Below are positions 9,846 to 18,478 of a stretch of DNA of 64,000 nucleotides, in pieces. Source of the stretch: an uncultured Anaerolineae bacterium (GTDB taxonomy: Bacteria > Chloroflexota > Anaerolineae > Promineifilales > Promineifilaceae). Both the position numbers and the translations under genes were made by a program. The stretch lies in NCBI GenBank assembly GCA_937943625.1, contig CALEAD010000010.1:16217-80216 (forward strand). Direction: 5' to 3'. The notes beneath the pieces are model-generated. The model was not told where the DNA came from. It ran no database searches and worked only from the letters and a program-made list of their open reading frames with translations. The first letter of the stretch is position 1. Each line of letters starts with the position of its first letter.

Positions 9846-9890
9846 GAGTTGGCCGTCGGCGGTCGGCGGCCATTTTCAAGGGAACCAATC
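9846..9890 (+). promoter_or_regulatory. Repeated leader module before accC
   Basis: GGCCGTCGGCGGTC followed by CATTTTCAAGGGAA and the ATG. The same ATTTTCA(A/T)GGGA block with a preceding GCGGTC word occurs before the CooC-like gene (43250-43273) and mtnP (54380-54419), with weaker versions before 16538 and 28382. AAGGGA serves as ribosome site. Any further regulatory role is inference. Confidence 0.5.
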
Positions 9891-11426
9891 ATGGCATTAT
9901 TCCAGAAAATTTTAGTGGCGAACCGGGGAGAAATTGCGCAGCGGATTTTTGCCGCCTGCCGCGAGTTGGGCATTACGGCCGTTGCCGTCTATTCCGAAGC
10001 AGACGCAGGGGCAGCCTGGCTGCGCCTGGCGGATGAGTGTTACCCCCTGGGCGGCATTAGCGCCGCCGATTCTTACCTGAACCAGCAAAAGGTGTTGGAT
10101 ACGGCCGTTGCCTGCGGCGCAGAGGCCATTCACCCTGGCTACGGCTTCCTGAGCGAGAATGCCAGCTTTGCGCGCGCCTGCGCGGCGCGCGGGCTAATTT
10201 TCATTGGCCCCAGTCCAGAGGCAATGGAAATGCTGGGCAGCAAAGCGGCAGCACGGGTGCTGGCGCAGCGCACTGGTGTACCCGTTGTGCCAGGCGTAGA
10301 TGGGGCGGGCAAGAGCGAGGCAGAATTGCAAACGGCCGCGACCGCTATTGGCTATCCGGTGCTGATCAAGGCCAGCGCCGGGGGGGGCGGCAAGGGAATG
10401 CGCGTGGTGTGGCAGGAGGGCGAGTTTGCCGACGCGGCGCGCGCGGCACGGCAAGAGGCGCTTTCCGCGTTTGGCGATGACCACATTTTGCTGGAAAAGT
10501 ATTTCCGCGAAATTCATCACGTGGAAATCCAGATTCTGGCCGACGCGCATGGCCGTGTGCTACACCTGTTCGAGCGCGAATGTTCCATCCAGCGGCGGCA
10601 TCAAAAAATCATCGAGGAAAGCCCCGCGCCGGTCATCCGCAACGCCGACCTGCGCCAGCGCATGGCACAGGCGGCCGTTTCCCTGGCAGCAGCGGCCGGT
10701 TATACCAATGCGGGCACGGTGGAGTTTATTGTAGACGGCCGTACCGATGAATTTTACTTTCTGGAAATGAACACGCGCCTGCAAGTAGAACATCCCGTCA
10801 CAGAGATGGTTACAGGGCTAGACCTGGCCGCCTGGCAAATTCGCATTGCGGCCGGCGAGCCGCTGCCCTTTGCCCAGGATTCGCTGACGCAGCGCGGGCA
10901 CGCCATTGAGTGCCGCGTCTATGCCGAAGACCCGGCGCATCACTTCTTGCCCTCCATTGGCAAAATTGCTGGCTACCGCGCCCCCGGCGGCCCCGGCGTG
11001 CGCGTGGATGATGGCATTGCCACCGGCGCAGAGGTGACGCCCTACTATGACCCAATGTTGGCGAAGGTAATTACCTGGGGGCACGACCGCACTGAGGCCA
11101 TTGCCAAGATGCGACGAGCGCTGCACGAGATGGTGGTGCTGGGGGTGACGACGAATATCCCGTACCTGCTGGCGATTTTACAGGAGGAAGCGTTTGTCAA
11201 CGGCCGTACCAGCACCAGCTACCTGGCCGAACACATGGCGGGCTGGACGCCGCAGCAGGCGCTATCGGACGCAGACTGGGTGGCGCTGGCGGCGGTAGAG
11301 CTGCTGCGTGGGCGCGGCAAAGCGGGCGCGCGTCCTGCTGTTACTGCCACCACCGCACAGCCTGACCCGTGGACGGCCGTTGGCGAGTTCCGCAACGTGG
11401 GGGGAAGAGGGGAAATTGGGAATTAG
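9891..11426 (+). CDS. accC: Acetyl/propionyl-CoA carboxylase, biotin carboxylase subunit
   Basis: ATP-dependent carboxylation of the biotin carried by a carrier protein, the first half-reaction of acyl-CoA carboxylases. Start is the ATG at 9891 (MALFQKILVANRGEIA) behind an AAGGGA site; the listed ORF begins earlier in a repeat module. Seen: the N-terminal LVANRGEIAQRIF, the glycine-rich ATP lid KASAGGGGKGM, ERECSIQRRHQK, and the catalytic block EMNTRLQVEHPVTEM. At 511 residues it is longer than typical AccC (about 450) with an extra C-terminal tail, but too short to carry a biotinyl domain. No carboxyltransferase or carrier gene is adjacent. Confidence 0.93.
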   Translation: MALFQKILVANRGEIAQRIFAACRELGITAVAVYSEADAGAAWLRLADECYPLGGISAADSYLNQQKVLDTAVACGAEAIHPGYGFLSENASFARACAARGLIFIGPSPEAMEMLGSKAAARVLAQRTGVPVVPGVDGAGKSEAELQTAATAIGYPVLIKASAGGGGKGMRVVWQEGEFADAARAARQEALSAFGDDHILLEKYFREIHHVEIQILADAHGRVLHLFERECSIQRRHQKIIEESPAPVIRNADLRQRMAQAAVSLAAAAGYTNAGTVEFIVDGRTDEFYFLEMNTRLQVEHPVTEMVTGLDLAAWQIRIAAGEPLPFAQDSLTQRGHAIECRVYAEDPAHHFLPSIGKIAGYRAPGGPGVRVDDGIATGAEVTPYYDPMLAKVITWGHDRTEAIAKMRRALHEMVVLGVTTNIPYLLAILQEEAFVNGRTSTSYLAEHMAGWTPQQALSDADWVALAAVELLRGRGKAGARPAVTATTAQPDPWTAVGEFRNVGGRGEIGN

Positions 11427-11462
11427 AGATTAGTGTGCTGGTCGCTAACCCCAATCTCTAAT
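11422..11462. terminator. Bidirectional hairpin between convergent genes
   Basis: A perfect 10-base inverted repeat ATTAGAGATT / AATCTCTAAT with a 21-base loop, lying between accC (stop inside the left arm) and the convergent lamin-tail gene. There is no clear T run, so termination is only likely. Confidence 0.45.
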
Positions 11463-11468
11463 CCTTCG

Positions 11469-13343
11469 TCACCTACGCCGCCAGGCAACGGCCGTACTGC
11501 CCAGCAGCAGCGCCAACACCATCAGCAACAGCCAGGGCAGCGTGGCGCTGTTGGCCGAGAACGTGGAGAGGGAAACGGCCGTTGGCGTGCTGCCGTCGCT
11601 GATCGTCCAGAAAGAGAACTGGCTTTGTGGCACATTTGCCAGCAAGAGATTGTTATTGAGTTCGTTGCGGGTGTAGGAACCGGCGCTAACGACCGTCCAA
11701 TTGGGGGCACAGGGTAGCGCGGCGCAGCGATAAAAAGCCGTGTTCGCCTCATTGATGCCGTTCAACTCAACCGTTTCATAACGCATTTGCACATCCACCT
11801 CCAGTCCTGTGCAGTTGGTAAGCGTAAAATCTACGTACCGGTCAACGCCTGTGAATGGCACATTGCTGAAGGAGTGATTCCCTACCATTTTGGCACGCAC
11901 TGTACAGCCTGCGCCCCCTGCACCAGAAGCGGTCGTAGTCATGCGCAGCCAGGGGTTCGTGCTTGCATCATCCTCCCCAAAGAAGTTATAGGTTGTGCTG
12001 TTTGCCGCAAGATTATGGGTAAACCAACCTACGCGGCTGCCATACGTATCGGGTGCGCGGTTGGCGTCGGTCGTGGCAAAGCGAGTATGGGCGTAGAGGA
12101 AGCGCGTGCCAGGATGGAATCCATTCGGGTTCTCTGGCGGCCAGGCATTAAAGAACTGGCAAGAGCTATTAGACAGCCAGAGGTAAAAACCCACAGGGCT
12201 TGTGTCCTCATTGCTGGCAAAAACGGCCGACTTTCGCAACTTCACCTCATAGTGCCCACCTGCACCGGAGAAATCATAGTCACCCGGCTCTGCCGGATTA
12301 AAGGCGTTTTGGTCCCAGGCGCTGCCATTCCAGCCCCAGCTTTCGCGTATGTAGCTGCTTTGCCGGTTGACCAGAATGTAGTCGGGCTTGTTTTCATCAG
12401 GAAAGACAGCGCCACAGCGATCGGCCGTGCTGCCACCCCCCGTGTTAGTCGTCTCGTTTGTGGGGTCAATATCAATGCCGATCATGAAGAAGTCTGCACT
12501 GCCAAACCCACCGCGAACGCCAAAGTACCAGAAATCATCGTCCCAGGTAATGCCAAAAGTCGTGCCGTTCGCCGTACCCAGTAACCCTCTGCGCCATTCC
12601 GCTTCCGTGATATTGCCATCCAGAGTAATGGTGGTGTAACTGACGCAGCTATTGAGGGAGGAAGCAGTGTTGCGTGGCGCGGGTGCACCAGAAGAGAAAT
12701 CGGCGTTGTTATTATCTGTATCCTGACAGCCACCCACATTGCGCAAAGCTGCGGTCGTATTGCTTAAAGTAGGCGCGGCGCTACTGCCTTCATAAAAGTT
12801 AGCGTTGCCATACCCCACCAGATCAATAATTCGCGCCAATTGCGCCGCATTACAAGCCATTGACCCACCATTGCAGCCCAAAGACGTTGTGCCCGTTACC
12901 AAAGCCACTTTGCCATCTGTGGCAGACAGGTTAATTGGCGAGGAATCTATATGATCGGGTGTGGGCAAAGGAGAACCTGCACTCCCCCCAGATGCCTGTT
13001 GTACCAGATAGTATTGGCCGGCCCCAAGCGTTACATTGGGAAGTTCGGTTAGTTGCGCTGTACTAGCACCAAAGTTACCCGTTCCGGTGGCGCTAGCATA
13101 TTGCAGGGAAAGGCCATTCAGGGAAATGGGCGCACTGCCGCTGTTGAAAATTTCGATGAAGTCGTGAGTGTAGGGCGCACCGCTGTTGCCTCCCCCACCA
13201 TATACCTGGCTGATGCGCAGGTTGCGGGCGTAGGGAAAGGAAGCCTGGGCAACGGCCGTTTCCGTCCCGACTCCCCACATCATTGCTACGAACGCCAGAA
13301 ACAAATAGAGACTCAACTGACTGTAAACAATTTGCTTTTTCAC
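11469..13343 (-). CDS. Exported lamin-tail-domain protein with C-terminal membrane anchor
   Basis: The GTG at 13343 is chosen as start because GGAGG lies six bases upstream and the protein then begins KKQIVYSQLSLYLFLAFVA, a signal peptide ending near AVAQA. Residues 35-190 form a lamin-tail domain (LRISQVYGGGGNSG, DFIEIFNSG, LNGLSLQY), a beta-sandwich common in secreted bacterial proteins. The middle region (TITLDGNITEAEWRRG, WDDDFWYFGV) resembles carbohydrate-binding or DOMON-like sandwich domains of exported proteins. The C-terminus, PTAVSLSTF then TLPWLLLMVLALLLG and WRRR, is a single-pass anchor with a basic stop. No enzymatic residues are recognised. It is divergent from the protease at 13831. 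Confidence 0.75.
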   Translation of the reverse strand: MKKQIVYSQLSLYLFLAFVAMMWGVGTETAVAQASFPYARNLRISQVYGGGGNSGAPYTHDFIEIFNSGSAPISLNGLSLQYASATGTGNFGASTAQLTELPNVTLGAGQYYLVQQASGGSAGSPLPTPDHIDSSPINLSATDGKVALVTGTTSLGCNGGSMACNAAQLARIIDLVGYGNANFYEGSSAAPTLSNTTAALRNVGGCQDTDNNNADFSSGAPAPRNTASSLNSCVSYTTITLDGNITEAEWRRGLLGTANGTTFGITWDDDFWYFGVRGGFGSADFFMIGIDIDPTNETTNTGGGSTADRCGAVFPDENKPDYILVNRQSSYIRESWGWNGSAWDQNAFNPAEPGDYDFSGAGGHYEVKLRKSAVFASNEDTSPVGFYLWLSNSSCQFFNAWPPENPNGFHPGTRFLYAHTRFATTDANRAPDTYGSRVGWFTHNLAANSTTYNFFGEDDASTNPWLRMTTTASGAGGAGCTVRAKMVGNHSFSNVPFTGVDRYVDFTLTNCTGLEVDVQMRYETVELNGINEANTAFYRCAALPCAPNWTVVSAGSYTRNELNNNLLLANVPQSQFSFWTISDGSTPTAVSLSTFSANSATLPWLLLMVLALLLGSTAVAWRRR

Positions 13344-13830
13344 ACTCGTCCTCCAAGAATCATCGTATACAGCCACCCCCATGCCAACGAACAGCAAAAA
13401 CAAGCGCGCTTGCACACCTGGCCAAATTGTAGTGCCTACCTGCTGGCCAGGCAGCAGTCAATAGATTAGAAAATGGTTAAACAACCCGGCGCGCAATCAG
13501 CGCTAGTGGTGCTTACCCTCTCTTTTGCATCCTTTGTGCATGCTCCATGTTACGCTGCGTGCTGCGCGCTGAGCGAGGGCAAAATTTCACAAAATTTAAA
13601 TACTGTTTGAAACAGTTTTGCGAAATAATTTCCTGTTGAAATCTGGTGGGGGGATTCCTTCGTTAAATTAAAGTGCATTGCGCACCTTATCTTAATCTCT
13701 CGTAACGGCATGTTATGTCATGTTCATTAAGGTACTACCCAAAGAAGCAGTCTGTCGTCTGCGTTCCACCGTCAGTCGTCTGCGGTCCGCCGTCAACAAC
13801 TATCACATTCAAACTATCGAGGAATGTAAC
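13344..13830. promoter_or_regulatory. Divergent spacer with perfect palindrome ACTGTTTGAAACAGT
   Basis: The 487-base spacer separates two divergent exported-protein genes. From 13570 to 13700 it is markedly A/T-rich. At 13602-13616 lies ACTGTTTGAAACAGT, a perfect 7+1+7 palindrome that would suit a dimeric repressor. A CCGTCAGTCGTCTGCGGTC-type repeat sits at 13745-13800. No clear -35/-10 pair or coding ORF was found. Confidence 0.45.
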
Positions 13831-15786
13831 ATGAACAGGTACAAACAGACAAGATACACCCTAATCATCATCATCGTTCTCAGCTTGTCCTCTGCCATCC
13901 TGGCGTCTAGCCAAAGCCAGCAAGCAAAGGCGCAAACTAACCAGAGTGCCGCTGGTCACACCACTTTTGCGCGCGTCACGTTGCCAGACGAGCCGGTTGT
14001 GCTGCCCGCTGTAGAGAGCAAGCATCTGGCGCCATACTCCGGGTTAGACGGCCGTTTGCAAACCCTGCTCTCCCTCTACGGCAGCTCCGATGACGCCTCG
14101 TGGGGCGCAACCGCCGAACTCCTCATAGACAACGCGGGCAAGGTACTGGCCGAAGTACGCGCCAATCCCGACGCCCCCACACTAACGCGCCAGGTGCTGG
14201 AAGGCCAGGGAGGGGTCATTCGCCATCACAACGCCCCTGGCCTCTACGAAGCATGGCTGCCTATTCCTAAACTGGCCAAACTGGCCGACGACGCCAACAT
14301 CTACTTCATCCAGCCCGCACGCCTGGTGCAGCCCCAGGTTGGCGCCAGCACCAGCCAGGCTGTGGCCGCCAGCTTTGCCAACATCTGGCACAGCAGCGGC
14401 ATGACCGGCGCCGGGCGCACCATCGCCATCATAGACACCTTCAACAACACCGGTGGGCAAATTGCCGCCTTGCAAGCCAGCGGCGACTGGCCGCCCCCCA
14501 GCCAGCTCACCACCATTCGCGTGGGCAGCGGCACCTTCGGCAGCGGCGGCAACAATCACGGCAATGCCGTGCTAGAAATTGTGTATGATATGGCGCCTGG
14601 TGCTACCTACCTGGCCTATGACGTGACCACCGTCGGCGACTGGGTGAGCGCCATTGGCCAGGCCACAGCCGCCGGCGCGCACATTATCTCCGCTTCCCTG
14701 AGCGCGCCACTAGATGGCATTGGCGATGGCTCCGCCCTGCCTGGCTCGGTAGCAGAGGCAGCGGCAGTGGCGCGCGCTGCAGGCGTGCTGCTGGTAAATG
14801 CCGCCGGCAACTACCGCGAAGACCATTGGGGCGGGTTGTACAACAATCACGCCACTATCAATAACACGCACGACTGGGGCGCAGGCGGCAACCTGAACCT
14901 GAGCCCCTATTGCCTGCCCAATGGCTACACGGTGGCCGTTGACCTGTTTTGGGATGATTGGGTGAACGTGAACCACGACTATGACCTATACCTGTATCGC
15001 TACAACAACATAGGCTGGGTGGTGGCTGCCTCATCTTTAGCCTGGCAAAATGGGGGCCCAGGGCAGCGCCCCCAAGAGGCAATTCGCTACACTCTGCCCA
15101 ACGGCACGCGCAATAATCCGTTTGGCTGCCCCACCAATACCCACGTGGTGGGCGTGCAGGTGCGCCGGCATAGTGCGCCGACGAACCGCAATTTGCAGGT
15201 ATTCACGAACATGGGGCTGGTGCTGAATGTGCCGGCGCGCAGCCTGGGCTTCCCGGCTGATTCCCCCAACGTGCTGGCAACAACGGCCGTTGCCTATACC
15301 ACCCTGGCACAAGAAGCCTACAGCTCCGAAGGACCAATTCTTGCCCCTGGCGGGGGTCTGCCCCTGGGCACAGAAAACCCTAAGCCAGACTTTGCCAGCT
15401 TTGGCAGCGGCACAGACACGCAGAGCTATGGCGCCAGTGCATTTGCGGGCACATCAGCGGCAACGGCACACCTAGCCGGTTGGGCGGCGCTGGTGTGGCA
15501 AGCAAACCCCAGCTTCAACGTCAGCCAGGTGGAGACGCGCATGAGAGAAATTGCCGCCAGCGCGTATGGACCATATAACAATGATCTAGGTACCGCCGGA
15601 CACGATTTTCAGCATGGGTATGGGCTGGCGCGCTTCTTGTTTTCGCCAACGGCCGTTTCCTTGCAAACAATCGCCCAACAAACAGCGCAACCGTCACTAC
15701 CTCTGCTACTCGTTCTGCTGCTGCTTGCGCCCACACTCTATGGGTTGTGGCGCAGGCTGAGCGGCAAAAGCAATCGCTATAGCTGA
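13831..15786 (+). CDS. Subtilisin-like (S8) serine protease, exported and membrane-anchored
   Basis: Extracellular serine protease. The ATG at 13831 follows a GAGGAA site and gives a signal peptide (RYTLIIIIVLSLSSAILAS). The catalytic triad is visible: Asp in TIAIIDTFNN, His in NNHGNAVLEIVYD, and Ser in FAGTSAATAHLAGW; the oxyanion Asn is in VNAAGNYREDHWGG. An insert of about 150 residues between Asn and Ser (LDLFWDDW-like beta region) matches S8 enzymes with an embedded pre-peptidase-type domain. The C-terminus, PTAVSLQT then a hydrophobic stretch and LWRRLSGK, mirrors the anchor of the divergent lamin-tail protein, suggesting both are displayed together. Confidence 0.9.
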   Translation: MNRYKQTRYTLIIIIVLSLSSAILASSQSQQAKAQTNQSAAGHTTFARVTLPDEPVVLPAVESKHLAPYSGLDGRLQTLLSLYGSSDDASWGATAELLIDNAGKVLAEVRANPDAPTLTRQVLEGQGGVIRHHNAPGLYEAWLPIPKLAKLADDANIYFIQPARLVQPQVGASTSQAVAASFANIWHSSGMTGAGRTIAIIDTFNNTGGQIAALQASGDWPPPSQLTTIRVGSGTFGSGGNNHGNAVLEIVYDMAPGATYLAYDVTTVGDWVSAIGQATAAGAHIISASLSAPLDGIGDGSALPGSVAEAAAVARAAGVLLVNAAGNYREDHWGGLYNNHATINNTHDWGAGGNLNLSPYCLPNGYTVAVDLFWDDWVNVNHDYDLYLYRYNNIGWVVAASSLAWQNGGPGQRPQEAIRYTLPNGTRNNPFGCPTNTHVVGVQVRRHSAPTNRNLQVFTNMGLVLNVPARSLGFPADSPNVLATTAVAYTTLAQEAYSSEGPILAPGGGLPLGTENPKPDFASFGSGTDTQSYGASAFAGTSAATAHLAGWAALVWQANPSFNVSQVETRMREIAASAYGPYNNDLGTAGHDFQHGYGLARFLFSPTAVSLQTIAQQTAQPSLPLLLVLLLLAPTLYGLWRRLSGKSNRYS

Positions 15787-15915
15787 CGGCCGACGGCCAA
15801 CCGCTGACGGCAGGCACAGCGGTTGGCCCGTCAACAAATGGTCGAACACTTTACCAGGACGTTGTGAATCAGGATCGGGCCAACCGATAAACAAACCCAG
15901 TAACTAACCAGCTTC

Positions 15916-16407
15916 ATGACCCAACTCCCGCCTACACCAGTCCGCCGCCCCTGGTCTGTACGCGCCATTACCTGGCTGCTGCTGGGGCAGGCTACGTTGC
16001 TCCTCACGCTCGCCGTCTGGCAGGCGATAGAAGCCTACGAAAGCGTCATAGCAGCAACAGCGCTTCTCAATCAGCTGATCCTGTTGCTACACACGCTCAC
16101 ACTCACGGCCGTTTTCCTGCTACTGCTGGTCGCTTTGCTGGCGTTCGGCCGTCTCTGGCCGCGTGGTTGGGGCTACGCCATGCTGGCGCAAGGCGTTTCG
16201 CTGGCACTCACCCTGGCACAGCACTTTCGCGGCCGCGAAGCATACACCCACCCACTCATGCTGCTTGGCATCTTCATGGTCATCTACCTGCATCATCCAG
16301 ACGTGCAAGCCACTTTTCAGGTGCGGCCAACGCAAACCGACAACGGAGAAGAGAGCCTGCTATTTGCCGCAGAGGCTTCACCAGTTGCTGCCGACCACCA
16401 TGAATGA
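15916..16407 (+). CDS. Small membrane protein of unknown function
   Basis: A 163-residue protein with four likely membrane helices: ITWLLLGQATLLLTLAVW, ALLNQLILLLHTLTLTAVF, a helix around AMLAQGVSLALTL, and LMLLGIFMVIYL. The C-terminal 35 residues are acidic and probably cytoplasmic. No family is recognised. Plausible coding is supported by the hydrophobic periodicity and by its position between two real genes on the same strand; no strong ribosome site is seen. Confidence 0.6.
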   Translation: MTQLPPTPVRRPWSVRAITWLLLGQATLLLTLAVWQAIEAYESVIAATALLNQLILLLHTLTLTAVFLLLLVALLAFGRLWPRGWGYAMLAQGVSLALTLAQHFRGREAYTHPLMLLGIFMVIYLHHPDVQATFQVRPTQTDNGEESLLFAAEASPVAADHHE

Positions 16408-16537
16408 GAACCGTGCCACGGCTTTCCCAACCACATACCCGTCGCGCAAGTTTGGCAACCTGGGCTACGCATACAACTATCTGTGATCAGCCGTCAGCGG
16501 TCGGCCATCAGCAGTCTATTTCCAAGAGGGTTCTGAG

Positions 16538-18415
16538 ATGAAAGAGGAACAGGCGCGCTGGTTGTTGCGCCGTTTTGAACCGGTTATTCGCTATACAAAA
16601 GGAGAGCAGTTCTTCCCAATGGATGTAGCCCGCTTTGTGCAGGCGTGCAGCCTCTGGGTGCAACAGCCCAATCAGCTGCCAGAAATGCTCATCCCTACCG
16701 GTGAATTAACGCTGGAACGACTGGCCGAACCGCGCGCACATGGTCCGCGCGCCATCTATTTTATGAAGCTGGTAGAGCCGCCAGAGTTAATGGAGCTGGC
16801 CGCACAGCGCGTGAAGGAGGGGTGGTCAACCAGGCACAAACTGGCGCGCTTCCCGGCACGATTCCCGGCACGATTCCCAGAACGCTTCCACGCCGGGCCG
16901 GGGCGGTTGGCGCGCGTCGGCTATGCCTCGCGTCTAGTAGATGCGCTTTTTTCCCTCAGCCTGCTGGCGCGCGGGCGCGTACCGGGCGATAGCGCCGCCG
17001 CAGCCGCCCTGGCCTATCAGCGCATTCTGGCAAGCACCCACGCCGCAGAATGGTATCGCTATTACGGCCGTGTCCTGCGCCAACAGGGGTGGACCATTCT
17101 GCAATACTGGTTCTTCTACCCTTTCAACGATTGGCGCTCCGGCTTTTATGGCGCCAACGATCACGAAGGAGATTGGGAAAAGGTCTCTTTGTACCTATAC
17201 GAAAACGAGCAGGGCGAATTGTGCCCAGAATGGGCCGCTTATGCCATGCACGATGCCAGCGGCAGTGATCTACGCCGCCGCTGGGATGACCCAGAGCTAG
17301 AGAAAATCGGCGAGCACCCCATCATCTACGCTGGGGCAGGCTCACACGCCAATTACTTTCAACCCGGCGAGTACCTGACCGAACTGGCGCTGCCGTTTCT
17401 GGCGCCCGTAGCACAATTGGCCGACCGGCTGCAGCGCACCTGGGAACGCAGCATTTGGGGCCAACCAACGCAAGCGCGTTGGTCGCGGCAGAGCATTTTT
17501 CGCGTGCCGTTTGTAGACTATGCGCGCGGTGATGGATTGGCCATTGGCCCTGGGCAGGCGCAAACCTGGGCAGAGCCAATCCTGCTCAACCCTCCTCCCC
17601 CCTGGGTGACGCAGTATCGCGGGCTGTGGGGGCTATACGCAAACGATCCTTTTTCCGGAGAAGATGCGCCCGCAGGCCCGATGTATCAGCGCGATGGCAC
17701 AATGCGTCGCGCCTGGTTTGCGCCGCTGGCCTGGGCGGGGCTGGATCGCACGCTGCCGCCGCCACAAAGGCTGGCACGCGTACAGGCGCGCCTGGCGGAG
17801 ATCCGGGCACGACAAGAAGAAACGGCCGTACACATCCAAACCACAACGGAACAGCTCACCGGTCTCGGTGTGGAGATACAGGCCATTCAAGATAAGCCCC
17901 ATCTGCGTCGGCTGTTGCAAGAGAAGGTGAAAGCGGAAACGGCCGTTTCCGCCGAACTTACCACCCTGCGCGCCCAGCTTGCCAACGACGCCTCGCTAGC
18001 CGAGTCGCTTACTCTGTACCTGACGCAACTTCAGGCAGGCGTGCGCGAGCCCCCACGCGCTCACATTCGGCATCACTACCACGCCACTACCGAAGCGGGT
18101 ATGCGCCTGAGTCGCTTCGCCGAGGCATGGGCGGCATTGAGCATCGGCCTGCTGATGATCGGCTTTGTGCTGCTGGCGCTGTTCGCGCGCGAATACCTGC
18201 TGCTCGGCCTGACATCGCTGCTGGCCGTTGTCCTGTTCGTGGAAGCCAGCGCCCGCCGCAGCCTGACGCGCCTGATTGCGAGCCTGACCAATCTCCTGGC
18301 CTTTGTCGCCAGTCTGGTGTTGCTGTGGCAATACTTCTGGCAAATTGTCGTCGCTCTGGCGCTGATCGCAGGCAGCTACATCATGTGGGAAAATATCCGT
18401 GAGTTGAGGCAGTAG
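16538..18415 (+). CDS. Vps62/DUF946-like protein with coiled coil and C-terminal membrane segments
   Basis: Residues about 165-290 contain LQYWFFYPFNDWRSGF, NDHEGDWEKVSLYLY and IIYAGAGSHANYF, which match the conserved core (HEGDWE and SHA.YF) of the Vps62/DUF946 family known mostly from fungi and plants and of unknown biochemical function. A helical, probably coiled-coil segment follows (residues 410-510), then a Gly/Ser-free membrane region with about four helices from residue 530. The start ATG at 16538 has GAGGG upstream. The combination of this core with a coiled coil and membrane anchor is not one I recognise. Function unknown. Confidence 0.65.
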   Translation: MKEEQARWLLRRFEPVIRYTKGEQFFPMDVARFVQACSLWVQQPNQLPEMLIPTGELTLERLAEPRAHGPRAIYFMKLVEPPELMELAAQRVKEGWSTRHKLARFPARFPARFPERFHAGPGRLARVGYASRLVDALFSLSLLARGRVPGDSAAAAALAYQRILASTHAAEWYRYYGRVLRQQGWTILQYWFFYPFNDWRSGFYGANDHEGDWEKVSLYLYENEQGELCPEWAAYAMHDASGSDLRRRWDDPELEKIGEHPIIYAGAGSHANYFQPGEYLTELALPFLAPVAQLADRLQRTWERSIWGQPTQARWSRQSIFRVPFVDYARGDGLAIGPGQAQTWAEPILLNPPPPWVTQYRGLWGLYANDPFSGEDAPAGPMYQRDGTMRRAWFAPLAWAGLDRTLPPPQRLARVQARLAEIRARQEETAVHIQTTTEQLTGLGVEIQAIQDKPHLRRLLQEKVKAETAVSAELTTLRAQLANDASLAESLTLYLTQLQAGVREPPRAHIRHHYHATTEAGMRLSRFAEAWAALSIGLLMIGFVLLALFAREYLLLGLTSLLAVVLFVEASARRSLTRLIASLTNLLAFVASLVLLWQYFWQIVVALALIAGSYIMWENIRELRQ

Positions 18416-18478
18416 CGTAGCGCGATTTTTGCCAAATCGCGCTACGGCGCCAGCGGTCAGCACAAATCTCGCCAGTTA
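18412..18478. repeat. REP-like intergenic repeat, copy 2
   Basis: Shorter copy of the element at 8034 and 33423. It contains a perfect hairpin TAGCGCGATTT / AAATCGCGCTA with a 5-base loop, followed by GGCGCCAGCGGTCAGC and TCTCGCCAGTTAA. It starts within the stop codon of the upstream gene and lies between two convergent genes, so it may act as a terminator. Confidence 0.7.
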
